Under the pieces are notes generated by a model. The model saw nothing but the letters and a program-made list of their open reading frames with translations. It had not been told where the DNA came from and made no database searches. Shown here in pieces: positions 11,205-23,400 of a stretch of 64,000 nucleotides of DNA. The position numbers and the translations under genes were made by a program. Source of the stretch: Blepharisma japonicum (taxonomy: Eukaryota; Ciliophora; Heterotrichea; Heterotrichida; Blepharismidae); the NCBI GenBank assembly GCA_949751835.1, contig CATKHK010000021.1:248001-312000 (forward strand). Direction: 5' to 3'. The stretch's first letter is position 1. Each line of letters starts with the position of its first letter.

Positions 11205-11315
11205 AATTGGCAGCTTAACCGCTATTAGTTCTTGAGTTTTATTACTAATTACTTTAAAGATTTCACAGAGCTGGCTTTATAGATATTTTTAAGCATTGTA
11301 AAGTCGTTTTTCGTT
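11205..11315 (-). pseudogene. decayed N-terminal fragment of a third kinase-RING paralogue
   Basis: The minus strand reads NDFTMLKNIYKAS and then, in a shifted frame, KVISNKTQELIAVK. These align with DFTVLETLYKTG and AVITKNQKLIAVKK near the start of the intact gene at 9284-10942. At least one frame change and stop codons separate the two pieces, and nothing downstream of the lysine motif is preserved. It sits about 260 bp upstream of the intact gene on the same strand. The rest of the 10943-11504 gap is AT-rich with nothing else recognisable. Confidence 0.6.
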
Positions 11316-11504
11316 TAATAATTGAATTCCTAGAGGTATCATCATTTATTAAATTTTTTTCTCTCCCTTATTTAAATTAATATTATTATATAAATAAATT
11401 CAGTTTAATTTAATTATATGCAAAACCTTATTTATAGAAGGGATGATTCTTAAAATATAAAAATTATAGAATAAATTTTATTCCTTCTTATTTGGGATAT
11501 ATAA

Positions 11505-12284
11505 TTACCATCATACACCACTTTCAACCTCTTCTTCTTCTTTTTTTGTAGTTTCATTTTCAAAATCTCTTTCATCACTCTCATCTTTCTTCACATTTAT
11601 GATTCCTTTAAAATTATTTTTCTTCTTCTTTTTCTTTTTCTTGCATTTCGGCTCATATTTTTCATTTTTCTCAATTATTTCTGGGTATACTTGCAGCCCA
11701 TGTGTAAATGTTTCTTCATCAATTTCCCCTGTTTTTGGTGCAATGCTGTAATTAGGAGGTTTTGCAAAATTTGGAATTAAAAATAAAATTCTTCCGAATT
11801 CTGGGCAAACCTTTATTATTTGAATTTCTCTTATTTTCCTCATAGTTTTTTTAGAGTTTAAATATCTTGTTTTGGAAACTTCAAAGATTTTATTGTAATA
11901 TTCTGGATCTAGAATTGCAATAACTTTAATAATAAAATCACGATCTGTAGGGGTATCTGGCATATATTTATTCAGCTTTTCATGGGATAAGCAGTAATTT
12001 TGCATTTCATCACGGAGTAATGAGACTTTGTCAGAAGATAAACAAGGTTTTACATCATTTAGAGAGAGCGCGACTTTTTCCCCAGAGAGAAGTTGATATA
12101 AATAGCCCAAATCTATCACTTTATAGTCAGGAATTAAAAAGCGGCGACAATCTGTAAAGTAATCATAAAGGGTTTTTTTGCTCCCAAGGATTCTTATTAG
12201 TTCTTTGGCTGTGCGGTCTTTGGTAGCCATGAGAGGGTTTATAACAAATAATAATAATTTATACTTCGATATTATATTTATCAT
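11505..12284 (-). CDS. lysine-rich protein of unknown function
   Basis: 259 residues ending Val-Trp-Trp when the TGA at 11511 is read as Trp, then TAA at 11505. The body (residues 20-190) looks globular and mostly helical. The tail has a run of eight lysines (KCKKKKKKKKNN), then acidic clusters, a layout common in nuclear or nucleolar proteins. I recognise no domain. Two starts are possible: the first ATG at 12284, whose first 18 residues are hydrophobic, or the ATG at 12230 (MATKDRTAKE), which looks the more natural beginning. The divergent neighbour begins at 12318. Confidence 0.65.
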
Positions 12285-12317
12285 CTATTTAAAAAATGAA
12301 TAAAATATTGATTTTAT

Positions 12318-14024
12318 ATGGAAGGGAAGACATTTGAAATATACTCAGCAGTTGATATTTCCAATCCTCCAACAAAAGATAATTACAAAACCTCTAGAAT
12401 GCTCCCTCGCGTCCGTTCTAGCAGCCCTAGAGCTCGTAATAACAAATTTTATAAAGAGCTCCAAGAAGCAACTAAAAAACGTTTGGTAGAAGAGATTTCA
12501 AGACCAAAAATATTAATTGAAAATTTTCACATAGAAAAACCTCGCCCAATAACCCATTTTATTAATAAAGCAAGAACAAATTTTATTATAAAACTCAAAC
12601 AAACTAATGAACAACGATCAGAAAGCACTGAGAGATCTAAAATTCGGACCCCAAATCATACCAAAGAAGATCGCGGTTATGACTTCAGATATAGCACACC
12701 ATTGCCTAGATATTGTTCAACTACTAATATAAATAACTCCAGCCCTGTTAAAAAAGAAAATGATATGAAAAATTACATTCCCGAATGGCTTATATCAAGA
12801 AACGATTTTCAACAGACATATAGGAAAATAAAGGAAGGAAATGATGATGACGTAGCAAATATTGTCAATACCCCAGCTGCACAGCGAACTGAAGATGAGA
12901 AAAATCTTTTATATGTATGGATCAGCAATATAAAATTTTTTTCAGAAACTCCTAGAATTGTTGTCAAAGAAACTTGTGATAAATTATATAGAATGGATTT
13001 TAACCCTGGAGAATATCTAATCCAAAAAGGTGATATAGCTGATTGCATGTTTATCATTTTTAGCGGAAAAGTCGGGATATATTTATCGCATGAATCTGAA
13101 AAAATAGGAACAAAAGAAAAGAAAGACGTTGTCGGAGAAAAAGCACTAGATACTGATATGCCAAGAAGTGCTGAAGTTAAGGCGGAAGAATATACAATAA
13201 CTTTTGTATTAAAAAAAGTCGAATATCAAAGGGTACTTATGAATATTAAAAAGCTAGAGAAGCATGATACAACCAAATTTTTGATGAATATTAGGTATTT
13301 TGGAAGATGAAGCTTCCTTAAGGTTCAAAGATTATCAAGTTTTATGATTTTAAAAAACTACCAAGCTGGAGAAGTCCTATTTAACAGAGGAGATACGAGT
13401 AATACATTTTATGTAATAAGACAAGGAAAAGTAGAAATCCAAGTGTATATTGATGTAGAAAGACAAAACAAATGGCCAACAGCATCTCAGCAGTGAAAAA
13501 TTATGCAAATAAACAGAAAATACGTCATTAATCTTCAAACGCTATTGCCAGGCGATTTTTTTGGAGAAGCCGATCTAATTGATGATTGTCCAAGGCAAAC
13601 TAGAGCTATTTGCACCGAACCAACGACCTGCCTAACTATAAATAAAAGCGAATTTTTTGAAGTTTTTTCAAACAAAGACATAGAAAACATAAAAAGCATG
13701 AAAAGTGTTGTTATTCCAAGTAAGGAAGACCTTCAAAAGAAACTTTTATTAGAAATAGAAGAAAGAAATACATCAGAAAAAGCCATTTTAGATGCTTTAA
13801 AAGTAGATTTTATTACAGTAATCGGAAGAGATAACGATGATAAAAGGACCAAAAAATTAAAAGATTGGGTGAATAATTATAAAAAAAGAAAAACCGAAGC
13901 TTTGTCACTTTTCAATAAAAGGATTGTGAAGGAGATGAAAAAGACGGTGAATGTAGCAGCAAGCTCAACACAAAATCTGTTCCCAGATAAGTCAAATAAG
14001 TCAATTTTGGATTCATTTAATTAA
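12318..14024 (+). CDS. protein with two cyclic-nucleotide-binding domains
   Basis: 568 residues, one exon with TGA at 13308 and 13494 as Trp. Residues 1-150 are basic and unstructured. Two cNMP-binding beta-barrels follow. The first (about 200-320) has FNPGEYLIQKGD, MFIIFSGKVGIYL and a phosphate-binding-cassette-like GEKALDTDMPRSAEV. The second (about 335-455) has YQAGEVLFNRGD, FYVIRQGKVEIQV and FGEADLIDDCPRQTRAIC. Both cassettes keep the Glu and Arg that contact the ribose and phosphate of cAMP/cGMP, so both may bind ligand. A long charged helical tail follows. There is no kinase or channel domain, so this is not a standard PKG/PKA regulatory subunit; ciliates have many such CNB proteins, some ciliary. 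Confidence 0.85.
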
Positions 14025-14112
14025 TTGAAATTATATATCAAAGATTTGTGATAATTAAGCCAATTTTATCTAATTACATTGAAATATTGATGTAATTGTA
14101 ATTAATAATATT

Positions 14113-15879
14113 TTAAGATTTAGGTTTTGTTTCTTGACTATTAAGCGCTGAGGTTATTAAATCTTTAAGATCATCCTCACTTGGGATATATCTGAAGACT
14201 GGAGGTGTTTTTTCGCCATACTTCAGTTTATTTAGCTTGATGAAATGCATATAATTACGCAGCTCACTTTTAAAATTTTTCTTTGATTCATAATAATAGT
14301 CAAGTAATATTTTATCTCGCAACTCTGTTGGGATACTCATATATTTTCCAATCATTGCTTTCTTTTTTTTCCTTTTTGTTTTTGTTAAAACCTCGATTTT
14401 TCTTTTAACTTCTTTTGTCCAAAGATTTATCAATTCTTCTATATCTTGCTTGATTTTTGCTTGATAAGCCCTGAAAGCTTCTTGTATGATAATAGCTATA
14501 TAAAATATACCTTTTTTACTATAATCTTGGAATTTCGTCGGAAGTTTTAGATTTTTCGCATTTTCTTTCATTAGAGTCAAAATCTGAATTTTTGATTTCG
14601 CCAGGTATGGAGGCTTACAGAAAATTTTGAAGAGTAATAGAGAGCATCATGCTCTATTCATGTTATTCTCCTGCACTAAATATGTGTTTAATTTTTTTCT
14701 TGCATAATTCTGGATAAGTTTTGCCGCATTATTTCGGATCTCGCTTCTTCTTATTTGATTTGTTTTTTCTCTTAATCTTCATTCTAGCTCTATTGCGGAT
14801 GCCGAAAAATAAGTAAAAGTAAGCCAAATTTTTTCAAATGTTTGTTTTCGAGAAAGCACAACACTGATTTCTTGTGCCTTAATTTCTGCTTGAGCTCTCA
14901 TTTCTTTTCTATCTTTAATAAACAATTTCTTTTCATAATTTTCCTGCAGAATTATTTTTCTTTTTTCTAAAACTTTATTAATCCTTAAATCGTTGCTCTT
15001 TTTTCTCTCTAAGACCATGCTCTGAGAATTATTCAGCTTCGAGACTCAGGTTTTGTTTGCATTAATAAAATCCTTGATTTTTCGTTCTGGGACTTTTAAT
15101 TTTTCATCAATTGAGTCTTCAAGGTCTTCTTCGTTATAAATTGTATCGATAAAATCATCATAATGCTTTCTAGTTTTGTGAACCCTCATACCAGTTGGGC
15201 CAAATCTGATGGAAACTGTAAATTTTGATTCTTTTGTAGCTGTAAAATTTATACAAATAAATGGATAAGAAAATAAAAGAGTTGTCTCAGAAATCCGAAA
15301 ATAGTCTTTAGTGAATGATAAATCGTGGACTGTTTTTGATGGGTCTTTTATTTTTTTCGATACATAAATTTCAAGCTTACCAAAATTTCTATCTATATAA
15401 ACATGCAATGGTGTGGGCTTTCTCCGAGTATTTATAGTAATTATTTGAGATTCATTAGCTAGTAATTCAATGTCTAAAGGTTCTGAAGGCTTTAAAAATA
15501 AGTTTTTTTGCCCATAGTTTATATTCCTAGAAATCCTGTCAAGTTTTTTAATCATGCTTGTAAAGTCTTTGGGTTTTGTTTCAGTTTGGATATGTTTTTC
15601 ACTGAAAGAGTATTGTAATGTTTTAGATAGTCTGCTTTCTAGATGGTTAACATAATTGATTTTTCTCTTTAGATTCTCTTGCATAGTTAAACTACTGATT
15701 AAGGCTGTATTTGGCCTTATAGGGTAATGTATGGGATTTTCTTTAGGTTCAGTTTCATAAGCCACTCCATAAGGCCCAGCTGTCCAAGACATGTCGTTTT
15801 TCAATGGCAATCTTGACATAGATCGAATCGTAATGTTTTTAGCTTCAGAAGTCGGAGTTAAGTGCCTATATTTATTCAT
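14113..15879 (-). CDS. IQ-motif protein (putative calmodulin-binding, ciliary/cytoskeletal type)
   Basis: 588 residues, continuous only if TGA codons at 15043, 14776 and 14653 are Trp. Residues 1-120 are polar with a short coiled coil. Residues 135-240 are beta-rich (PLHVYIDRNFGKLEIYV ... FSYPFICINFTATKES). The C-terminal half is helical with IQ-like motifs: NAAKLIQNYARKKLNTYL, and a weaker one in IIIQEAFRAYQAKIKQ. IQ motifs bind calmodulin or centrin-type EF-hand proteins, which are abundant in ciliate cortex. The exact family is not recognised. The stop is 88 bp from that of the convergent cNMP-binding gene. Confidence 0.75.
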
Positions 15880-16339
15880 TCCATACTTTTAATTTTCCAA
15901 TTAAACTTATATATATAAAATAATAACAGATTCCTTCTTTCATAAATAACTTATAAAGTAAAAAATTAAAAACCAAGGGAAATATCTAAGCATCTATTAT
16001 AGAGAGCTTTATCATTTTATTGAAGAATGAATGATTAATGCTAAATGTGCTAACAATTTTACTTATTATAATTATAAATAAAACATTGTAAGATATTAAT
16101 GCAAAATTAAATAATTAATTGAAATTAGTTAATAGTTTGATAAAATCAACACTTTAATTAAATATATGATTTAATTAAATAATAACTCTCAAAAACGCTA
16201 AATAATCACAAAGAATTACAATTTTTATAAATAAAAATCATTTATAAATGCCTTATAACCCAAATTTATACCTCTTCCTTCCTTCTTTCACTTTTATTAC
16301 TAAATTTCATTTCAGTCAAGCTGTGGCTTATAATAAAAA
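15880..16339. other. divergent promoter region upstream of eL15
   Basis: 460 bp of very AT-rich DNA separating the divergent IQ-protein and eL15 genes. The last 70 bp hold a pyrimidine run on the plus strand (16271-16298, CCTCTTCCTTCCTTCTTTC and on), shortly before the eL15 ATG. This could be part of a pyrimidine-rich leader as in other ribosomal-protein mRNAs, but no start site can be seen. No RNA gene was recognised. Confidence 0.35.
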
Positions 16340-16954
16340 ATGGGAGCTTACAAGTACCTCGAAGAGCTCTGGAGGAAAAAGCAAAGTGACGTTATGCGTT
16401 TCCTTCTCCGTGTTCGTTCATGGGAATACAGACAGCACAAAGCCATCCACAGAGTTACCAGACCATCTCGCCCAGATAAAGCTCGTCGCGTCGGCTACAG
16501 ATCCAAGCAAGGCTACGTCATCTGGAGAGTCCGCGTCCGCAGAGGAAACAGACGAAAACTCGGTGTCAAAGGACAGATCTATGGAAAACCAGCCAATCAA
16601 GGTGTTCTCCAGAGAAAATTCTATAGATCCCTGAAAAGTGTTGCTGAAGAAAGAGTCGGTAAAATCTGTGGCGGCTTAAGAGTCTTAAATAGCTACTGGG
16701 TTGCTGAGGACTCCACCTATAAATTCTATGAAGTCATATTGGTAGATCCTATGCACAAAGCTATTAGAGGAGACCCTAAGATTAACTGGATTTGCAAGCC
16801 TGTGATGAAGCATAGAGAATTGAGAGGACTTACAAGCGCTGGAAAGAAACATAGAGGACTTAGAAAGAAGGGACATAAAGCAAACAAGGCAAGAGTTAGT
16901 AAACACGCTAACTGGAAGAGGAGAAATACTCTATCACTTAGAAGATATAGATAA
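16340..16954 (+). CDS. RPL15: 60S ribosomal protein eL15
   Basis: 204 residues, the exact usual length of eL15 (L15e). The start [20 protein letters not shown] and the blocks [26 protein letters not shown] and [10 protein letters not shown] are highly conserved. The C-terminal Lys/Arg-rich end ([18 protein letters not shown]) binds rRNA in the large subunit. The gene is a single exon with no in-frame TGA. Base composition is visibly less AT-rich than the flanks, as expected for a highly expressed gene. Confidence 0.98.
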   Translation: MGAYKYLEELWRKKQSDVMRFLLRVRSWEYRQHKAIHRVTRPSRPDKARRVGYRSKQGYVIWRVRVRRGNRRKLGVKGQIYGKPANQGVLQRKFYRSLKSVAEERVGKICGGLRVLNSYWVAEDSTYKFYEVILVDPMHKAIRGDPKINWICKPVMKHRELRGLTSAGKKHRGLRKKGHKANKARVSKHANWKRRNTLSLRRYR

Positions 16955-17039
16955 GTTCTTCATTCTTTTAATTGTGAATTAATGTTATGATGGATTGGAT
17001 GATGTAGAGTATATTGATATTATAAGGGGTTTAGGATAA

Positions 17040-17831
17040 TTAAATGACATGAAGGGAAGGAGATTCTGTTGATGTGAATGGAGAAATGAATTTTATAAGC
17101 GTTTTCGTAATTTCGTAGGCTTCTTTTAGTTTTGAACGCTTTAAACCATATTCCTGGCGAGTTTTCGCTTTGTATTCAATAGTAGTTAAGTCTTTTATTT
17201 CTAAGAATGTGTGGAATCCAAATAATAGGCCTACAGCTATAAATACACAAAGGCATAAAACAAATGAAAAAACAATTAGTTTTCTATCTTCACCAATTTC
17301 TCTAAGTGTTTCTTCATCTCTTCTGAAAATATTTCAAAATGTTGGAAAGAGCACTATTGTAATAAAAAACGTCCCCATAATCATCCAAAAGATAAACAAA
17401 TAAAAGAATCTCTGGTTGTTTTGCCCTATGCAATTATTCACTCATGGGCAATGATGATCCATTTTAAGCACACATTTTTTGCATATTGAGCAATGATGAG
17501 TTCTTGGTGGCTTATAATAATCACAAAGCTTGCAAAAAGTCCCAGAATAAACAGAAACGGTTGATTTATCATATGATTTATATGTATCTTTTGGGTTACC
17601 TGGGTCTGTAAAAGATGCCTTGAAATTATTATAAAAAATATTGAATAAAATAAATAATCCAATACTTGTCATAAAATAGCCATAAATTTCTTTGTTTTTG
17701 TAAATAATTGGATACATAGAATCAAAATAGCAAAAGGTTACAATGACAGTCAGGATGTTTCCGCCTATAAAGCAAAATAAGCCAAAAATCTTGGCAAAAT
17801 TGGAATAGTTTAAGGAGAAAAACTTTACCAT
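17040..17831 (-). CDS. DHHC-type protein S-palmitoyltransferase
   Basis: 263 residues. Two N-terminal membrane segments (residues 10-75) precede the zinc-binding cysteine-rich domain [21 protein letters not shown], with the catalytic DHHC in [17 protein letters not shown], where W is TGA. Two more membrane segments follow, then TTxE in LTTIEY, the second family signature. All catalytic features are kept. DHHC enzymes attach palmitate to cysteines of membrane-associated proteins. The start lies only 8 bp past the stop of the upstream LRR gene on the same strand, an LRR protein whose N-terminus looks like an acylation site. The stop is TAA at 17040. Confidence 0.93.
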
Positions 17832-17839
17832 ATTGATTA

Positions 17840-18544
17840 TTATATTTCTTTATGGGTGTTTAATGATACTCCTAATAAGATTTCTTCTATTGTGTCTAGG
17901 TCTTTTGACCTAATTTCAGCTACGTCAAAATAAAACTCTTCTAGTGTGCTAATATCACTTAGCGCTTCAGCTATTTTTTTCATTCCTCTCCCAGTTATTT
18001 CATTATTTTTGATATTAAAAATTTTTAAATGCTCCATATCTTTCAAATTACTAGTAATATTTTTAGCTCCTTCATTTGTCATCCCATTCCCTTCAAACGA
18101 AATTAATTTTAAGTTTTTTAGAAACGGAATAGTAGAAGACAGAGCCATTATTCCATCATCTCCAATATGATTATAAGCAATGATAAGTATGCATAAGCTA
18201 TCTACTTTAGTAAGCTCGCTAGATAATTTAATTGCTCCTGCAGCTCCTATTTGATTATTCACCAAGTTTAATTCTTCTAAATTAGGAAGCTCAGGTATTA
18301 TTAAGCTTAGCAGCGTGCAGCCAATTTCTCCAAGCCCTCTGTCAATAATATGAATATTTCTAATACTATTTCCTTTCCCATTAAGGTATTTTATATAGAT
18401 TTCTTTGATTTCAGGGATCATATTACTTTCATATTTTTGATAAGCAATTCCTATAGGAGAGTCGGATTTGGCAGCGGCCGTTATGATTTGGTCTTCTTTA
18501 AGTCTTTCATGGTTTATGCAGGAGCAGGAAGTTAAATTTCCCAT
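17840..18544 (-). CDS. leucine-rich-repeat protein with putative N-terminal acylation signal
   Basis: 234 residues. After residue 70 there are about five repeats of the ribonuclease-inhibitor/NLR type ([19 protein letters not shown], then [42 protein letters not shown]). The N-terminus MGNLTSCSC has Gly2 and Ser6, as in N-myristoylation sites, followed by Cys7 and Cys9, which could be palmitoylated; a membrane-tethered LRR adaptor is therefore likely by inference. The next gene downstream, 8 bp away on the same strand, encodes a DHHC palmitoyltransferase. The divergent start of PDH E1-beta is 18 bp away. Confidence 0.85.
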   Translation of the reverse strand: MGNLTSCSCINHERLKEDQIITAAAKSDSPIGIAYQKYESNMIPEIKEIYIKYLNGKGNSIRNIHIIDRGLGEIGCTLLSLIIPELPNLEELNLVNNQIGAAGAIKLSSELTKVDSLCILIIAYNHIGDDGIMALSSTIPFLKNLKLISFEGNGMTNEGAKNITSNLKDMEHLKIFNIKNNEITGRGMKKIAEALSDISTLEEFYFDVAEIRSKDLDTIEEILLGVSLNTHKEI

Positions 18545-18562
18545 TAATTTTAATATAAAAAT

Positions 18563-19597
18563 ATGCTGACAACTCGCAAACTTTCCACTTTGCTTTATCG
18601 TCGGATCAGCATGACTGTGCGTGATGGGATCAACTCAGCAATGGACGAAGAAATCCAAAGAGATCCTGATGTCTATTTGATAGGCGAGGAAGTCGCTAGA
18701 TATAATGGTGCTTATAAAGTATCTAAAGGACTATGGGATAAGCATGGTGATGCCAGAATTTGGGATACCCCTATAACAGAAGCAGGGTTTACTGGACTGG
18801 CTGTAGGCTCCGCCTTAGGAGGACTCAAGCCTATATGTGAATTCATGACCTGGAATTTTGCCTTACAAGCCATCGACCATATAGTAAACTCATCTGCTAA
18901 AATGAGATATATGTCAGGTGGCAGACTTCATGGGAGCATCGTTTTTCGCGGTATCAATGGCCCAGCAGCCGCTGTTGCCGCTCAACATTCCCAGTGTTTT
19001 GCAGCATGGTATGGTTCAGTACCTGGACTTATTGTGCTAAGCCCTTATGATACTGAAGATGCTAGAGGACTCTTAAAAGCTGCAGTCAGGGACCCAAATC
19101 CAGTTGTGGTCTTAGAAAATGAGCTTATGTATGGACAATCCTTTGAGGTCTCTGAAAAAGCTTTAGATAAAGATTTTACAATCCCTATAGGGCAAGCCAA
19201 AATTATGAAGGAAGGAAAAGATGTTACTATTGTAGCACATTCAAGAATGGTAGGAGTGTCTGTAAAAGCTGCGGAAGAGCTGGAAAAACAAGGAATTAGT
19301 GCTGAAGTTATCAATTTAAGAACTATTCGGCCACTTGATGTAGAAAGCATTGTGAAATCAGTAAAGAAAACTAATAGGCTTGTAACGGTTGAGGATGGCT
19401 GGCCACAGTTTGGGATTGGAGCTGAAATAAGTGCGTTGATGATGGAGACGGAAGCATTTGATTATTTGGACGCTCCCGTTGAAAGAATTACGTCTGCAGA
19501 TGCCCCTGCACCTTACTCATTGGAGCTAGAAAAATTATTTACTCCAGTTCCGCAAAATGTAGTTAACGCGTGCTTGAGAGTTTGCAATAAGAAATAA
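18563..19597 (+). CDS. PDHB: pyruvate dehydrogenase E1 component subunit beta, mitochondrial
   Basis: 344 residues. The first 17 residues ([17 protein letters not shown]) look like a mitochondrial presequence with Arg, Lys, Ser and no acids. The mature part matches PDH E1-beta throughout: [76 protein letters not shown] and [16 protein letters not shown]. With E1-alpha it forms the thiamine-dependent step turning pyruvate to acetyl-CoA. The gene has no intron and no in-frame TGA. A 3'-end scrap of this gene is found again at 25063-25163, marking a duplication. Confidence 0.97.
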   Translation: MLTTRKLSTLLYRRISMTVRDGINSAMDEEIQRDPDVYLIGEEVARYNGAYKVSKGLWDKHGDARIWDTPITEAGFTGLAVGSALGGLKPICEFMTWNFALQAIDHIVNSSAKMRYMSGGRLHGSIVFRGINGPAAAVAAQHSQCFAAWYGSVPGLIVLSPYDTEDARGLLKAAVRDPNPVVVLENELMYGQSFEVSEKALDKDFTIPIGQAKIMKEGKDVTIVAHSRMVGVSVKAAEELEKQGISAEVINLRTIRPLDVESIVKSVKKTNRLVTVEDGWPQFGIGAEISALMMETEAFDYLDAPVERITSADAPAPYSLELEKLFTPVPQNVVNACLRVCNKK

Positions 19598-20499
19598 AAT
19601 AAGAGATAATTCGAATAAAAATATTTTATGAAACTTTAATATTTATAAAGAAATTTTCTGATTAAATCTGAGATTCATCTTTAGCTGCATTTCATATATC
19701 AATTTGTTACAACTTATATATTTTGAATAAATACCTTATACATAATATTTATGCAGAGGCTTGTATCAAGCTCTAGCGTTTTTATAGTTATTTTAGCGTT
19801 TCTAGCATTTCAGCTTACCAATTTTAGATTGGAATATAATTGAAACTGATTTTTAATTATTCAATTTTAAAAAAAAGCTGTTATGAAGGGGATAAAAAAG
19901 CATTATTTAATCATTACAAGCCATTCACATGAATATTCTTTGGTAGACTATTATATTTTATACGAAAATCAAGATAGTTAATAATTAAATATTCTTTTTT
20001 AGATACGCATCACTTATTTATTGTTTTAGAAAGTTTTGAAGATACTAGGCGTACTAATTGATAAAAAGATGTATATAAATAGCAAAATAAGTTCAAAATA
20101 ATATCTTCAAATCCTAAATAATTAAAAATAAGAAGTGAATAGCTTCTAATCAAAAAAAATAAAGCATTGAAAAGAGAAAAAAGTTTAATTATAAATTTTT
20201 GAGCTAATAGTGTTACCATTCATTTTATAAAATAATTGCAAATGCAAAAGAGCTCAATGTTCTCAATAAGAAGATAGAAAATCCTTACTGAAAATATTGC
20301 CATTTTTTCCTATTTTATGCACGGTAAGAGACTACATTTATGCTAAGGGACTAGCAGATAAAATAATAAAGAAAAATGCACCTACAAAAAAATGAGGAAA
20401 TCAAATCATTTCTATTTATATATGGAGTTTTTTAATATACATGTTTAATTGAGCAATATAAATTATTAAAAAATCCTTATCTGTAGTATTTTGAAAACT
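19598..20499. other. long AT-rich intergenic region
   Basis: 902 bp between the convergent PDH E1-beta gene and the large membrane-protein gene. I see no RNA gene or repeat. The only suggestive item is a 39-codon frame at 19751-19870 (MQRLVSSSSVFIVILAFLAF then a short polar end, two TGA as Trp) that looks like a bare signal peptide. It may be chance. The corresponding gap beside the second copy of the duplicated gene is only about 90 bp, so most of this spacer was lost or never copied there. Confidence 0.4.
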
Positions 20500-23400
20500 T
20501 TAAGACGTTTGATTAATTGTTTTCAGCATCAGCCCTTCATCAATCGATCCATAGTCTTGTTTCTTTTTATTATTTTTTAGGTAACATAAACAATGAACAA
20601 TTATGAATACAATAATTGTAGCTGCAAAGCACATGAAAAGCCACATCCATCAAGGAAGTGATGCTTTTGAGTGATCTTGCCCTCTTTTCAGTACCATTAC
20701 TGAGGAGCTGGCATTACAATAAGAATTGCTTGCATTAAATTGAATTCTAAACTCATTTGTGCCTCATATGTCTTCAATTTCTTTGCCTCTTTTTTGCCCA
20801 TATTTTGGAATCTGAATATATCTTTTATCCAAAGAGATTAGCTTGAACATTGAATTTCTAATATTTATAAAAGAAAGAATATTATTCTCAAACAGATCAC
20901 TTTCAAAAGCGAATATATCTAAGGTTTCTTCAATTTTCAAATCATATCAGTCATAATTATTTCAAACTCTTAAATTTATACCTCCATTAAACATTTTGAA
21001 TGATGCTACAATATAATTGCAGTTCGCTTCAAATGGAATTAATTTATAGGATAAAATGTCCGATTCTTTTATTGAATCTGAGTAAAGTACTCGTGAAAGT
21101 ATTGGCGTTTGGAAATCATCAATAATATATTCAAATAATTCCATTTTCTCAGTTAGAATAAAGAGACGGTTTCTACAAGAGCATACATATTTAAAATAAT
21201 TTGGGCTCTGATGAGATATACTGCCTGCAATTTCTGCTAGACCATTTTCTTGTATCCTAATAATTCGTAATCCATACCCTGCATCTATAACGTATAAAAA
21301 TATTTCGCCAAATCTTGATAATGCTATGTCAACTGATTCTACTACAAATAAATCAAGCCCAAGTGATAAAAAGTCAATTTCTTCTTTCTTGCTAATATTA
21401 AAAACTTTCTTAGTTCGGATGCCTTCAAATCTAAGAATATGCTTATTAATTAAAATTTGTGCTGTAACTTTGTGATTTTCAAATAGAAAGATTTCAAATC
21501 TCTGATTGCTTAATTTAACAGATTTCAAATGATAGCTCGATGTAAACAACGGCACATGTTTTGATTTTAGTACTTTTTTCTTAAGATAATCGTACTCAAC
21601 TATAAGGATAATTGCTCTATCATTTTGATAAAAGTGATTTATTTTTTCATTCCAAAGCACATTAATCTTTTTCTCGCAAGCACAAATGGTGAATATTAAA
21701 ATAATATTATCATCAAAGTCAATTGCATCAATACTTTTGCACTTGATAGAGGTATTATTGCTGAAATTCTTTAAGGATATCTCTTCGTCTATCTCAGAGT
21801 TTTCATAATTAAAATTTAAAATAATAAGCTCTGACTCTGTTAAAAAAATTATTTTATTTGCAGCTTTTACATAAAAATACTCAGAGTGTAAACTATCTTT
21901 TCTTCATGGTATTGATAAAATTTCGTTAAAATTTTCGTGGAGAAGAATTGGAGAATATGCAAGGTTTATGTCTTCATATCTTAAACCATTTATTTTCATT
22001 GAGATTTGGGTGTTGTTTCCAATTATAATATTGTTTAAATCAATAATTTCATCTCTGTTATATGGAGTATTCAATATAGATGGGAATTTGGCTTCATCCA
22101 GTCCGATTTTATGGCCATTTATATGCAAATTCACTTTCAATTCTATTGTGGACTGATAAAAGGAATTTTTAGCTAAAATTGATATTTTGCCTTCCTTTAT
22201 ACAATTTTGTGTAAACTCTTGTTTCTGTTCAAATTTTATTATAGGAAAATAAAAGCATCGATTCAAAGAAAGATATTCGTTAATGCATCGAAATGCATGT
22301 CATTGCAAAACAAAATGCTCACTTGTTTTGCAAAGAATAGGAATTCCGATTTCGTTTGAATTTAATGGTTCTTTTTTTGATTCATTAAACAATCTGCATG
22401 AATTGCCTATTAAAAATGAATATTTATAAGCTTCATGAACTAAAAAGCCTCAATCATAAACAATGATTTCATTATCGACTTGCATTACTATAATGAAGCC
22501 TCTTGCAAAAATTCCTTTGGCCTTTCCTTTATAATGAGGCCCCAGAGTTTTTAAATTTGTTAAGTTTCTGTCGTATATATCAATTTTACAGTCAGCAAAA
22601 AGCAGAGCAATACTACAGTCAAAAGCGATAGAAAAATCAATAATTTCATTTTGAAGGGCAACAAATTTATAATCAAAGTTTACAGATCCTTTAAATATGT
22701 CTAATCGTATTTTTATAAGAGAAATTTCATTGAAAAAAGCAACATAAATTATTATTTCGAATTCGAATTTATTCTGGGGTAACAAGATCTGTCTAGCAAA
22801 AATTTCTAATCCAGTTATTCAAAACTTTCCGTCAAATTTTAGATTTTCTCTGTTCAATGTTAAATATTTCTCAATCTTATTATTAATTAAATAAACATCA
22901 ATATTTTCATGATTAGCGCACGCAAATGCTTCTATGCCCTGAACAGTGTGAGACTTGAAAAATAAGCAATCAATATTTGAATGAATTTTTGAAAAATAAA
23001 TAGTATCAATAGATAAGTTATCAATTTTATATACCATGATTGAATAAAGTGAGCTTTCTTCAACTTCAATAATTAGATAGCTATTGAAATGATAAGTTCA
23101 TATGATATTCAGTAGATTTAATGATTCTGGCAGAATCAAATCTGATAAAAATGGGTTGGTGAATTTGATGATATTTCGAGAAGAATAGGCGATTGACTTA
23201 TAAGATAATCGAATTTTTTCAGTATTTCCTGGTAACGTGGTTAGAGTAATTTCAGATTCAGGCAATATTAAGCTGGCATTATAATCTTCCATAAAACTAT
23301 TTCTTGCAATTTCATATGTAAGGTTAGGTCCTAAGAAGTAATTTTGTGGAGCAAGCCAAATGAGTAAGTCACTTTTATCAGAATATAAATCTATAATACT

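Noticed and set aside
16248-16634. Plus-strand reading frame overlapping the start of eL15
   Set aside because: It overlaps the near-invariant eL15 gene in another frame, and its protein is low in information and matches nothing.
17832-17839. Read-through fusion of the LRR protein and the DHHC enzyme
   Set aside because: The LRR frame ends in TAA, which is a true stop elsewhere in the window, and the DHHC protein has its own ATG and normal N-terminal membrane segment.
20010-20219. 69-codon hydrophobic minus-strand frame
   Set aside because: AT-rich DNA readily gives Leu/Ile/Phe-rich chance frames; no natural motif and no counterpart at the duplicated locus.
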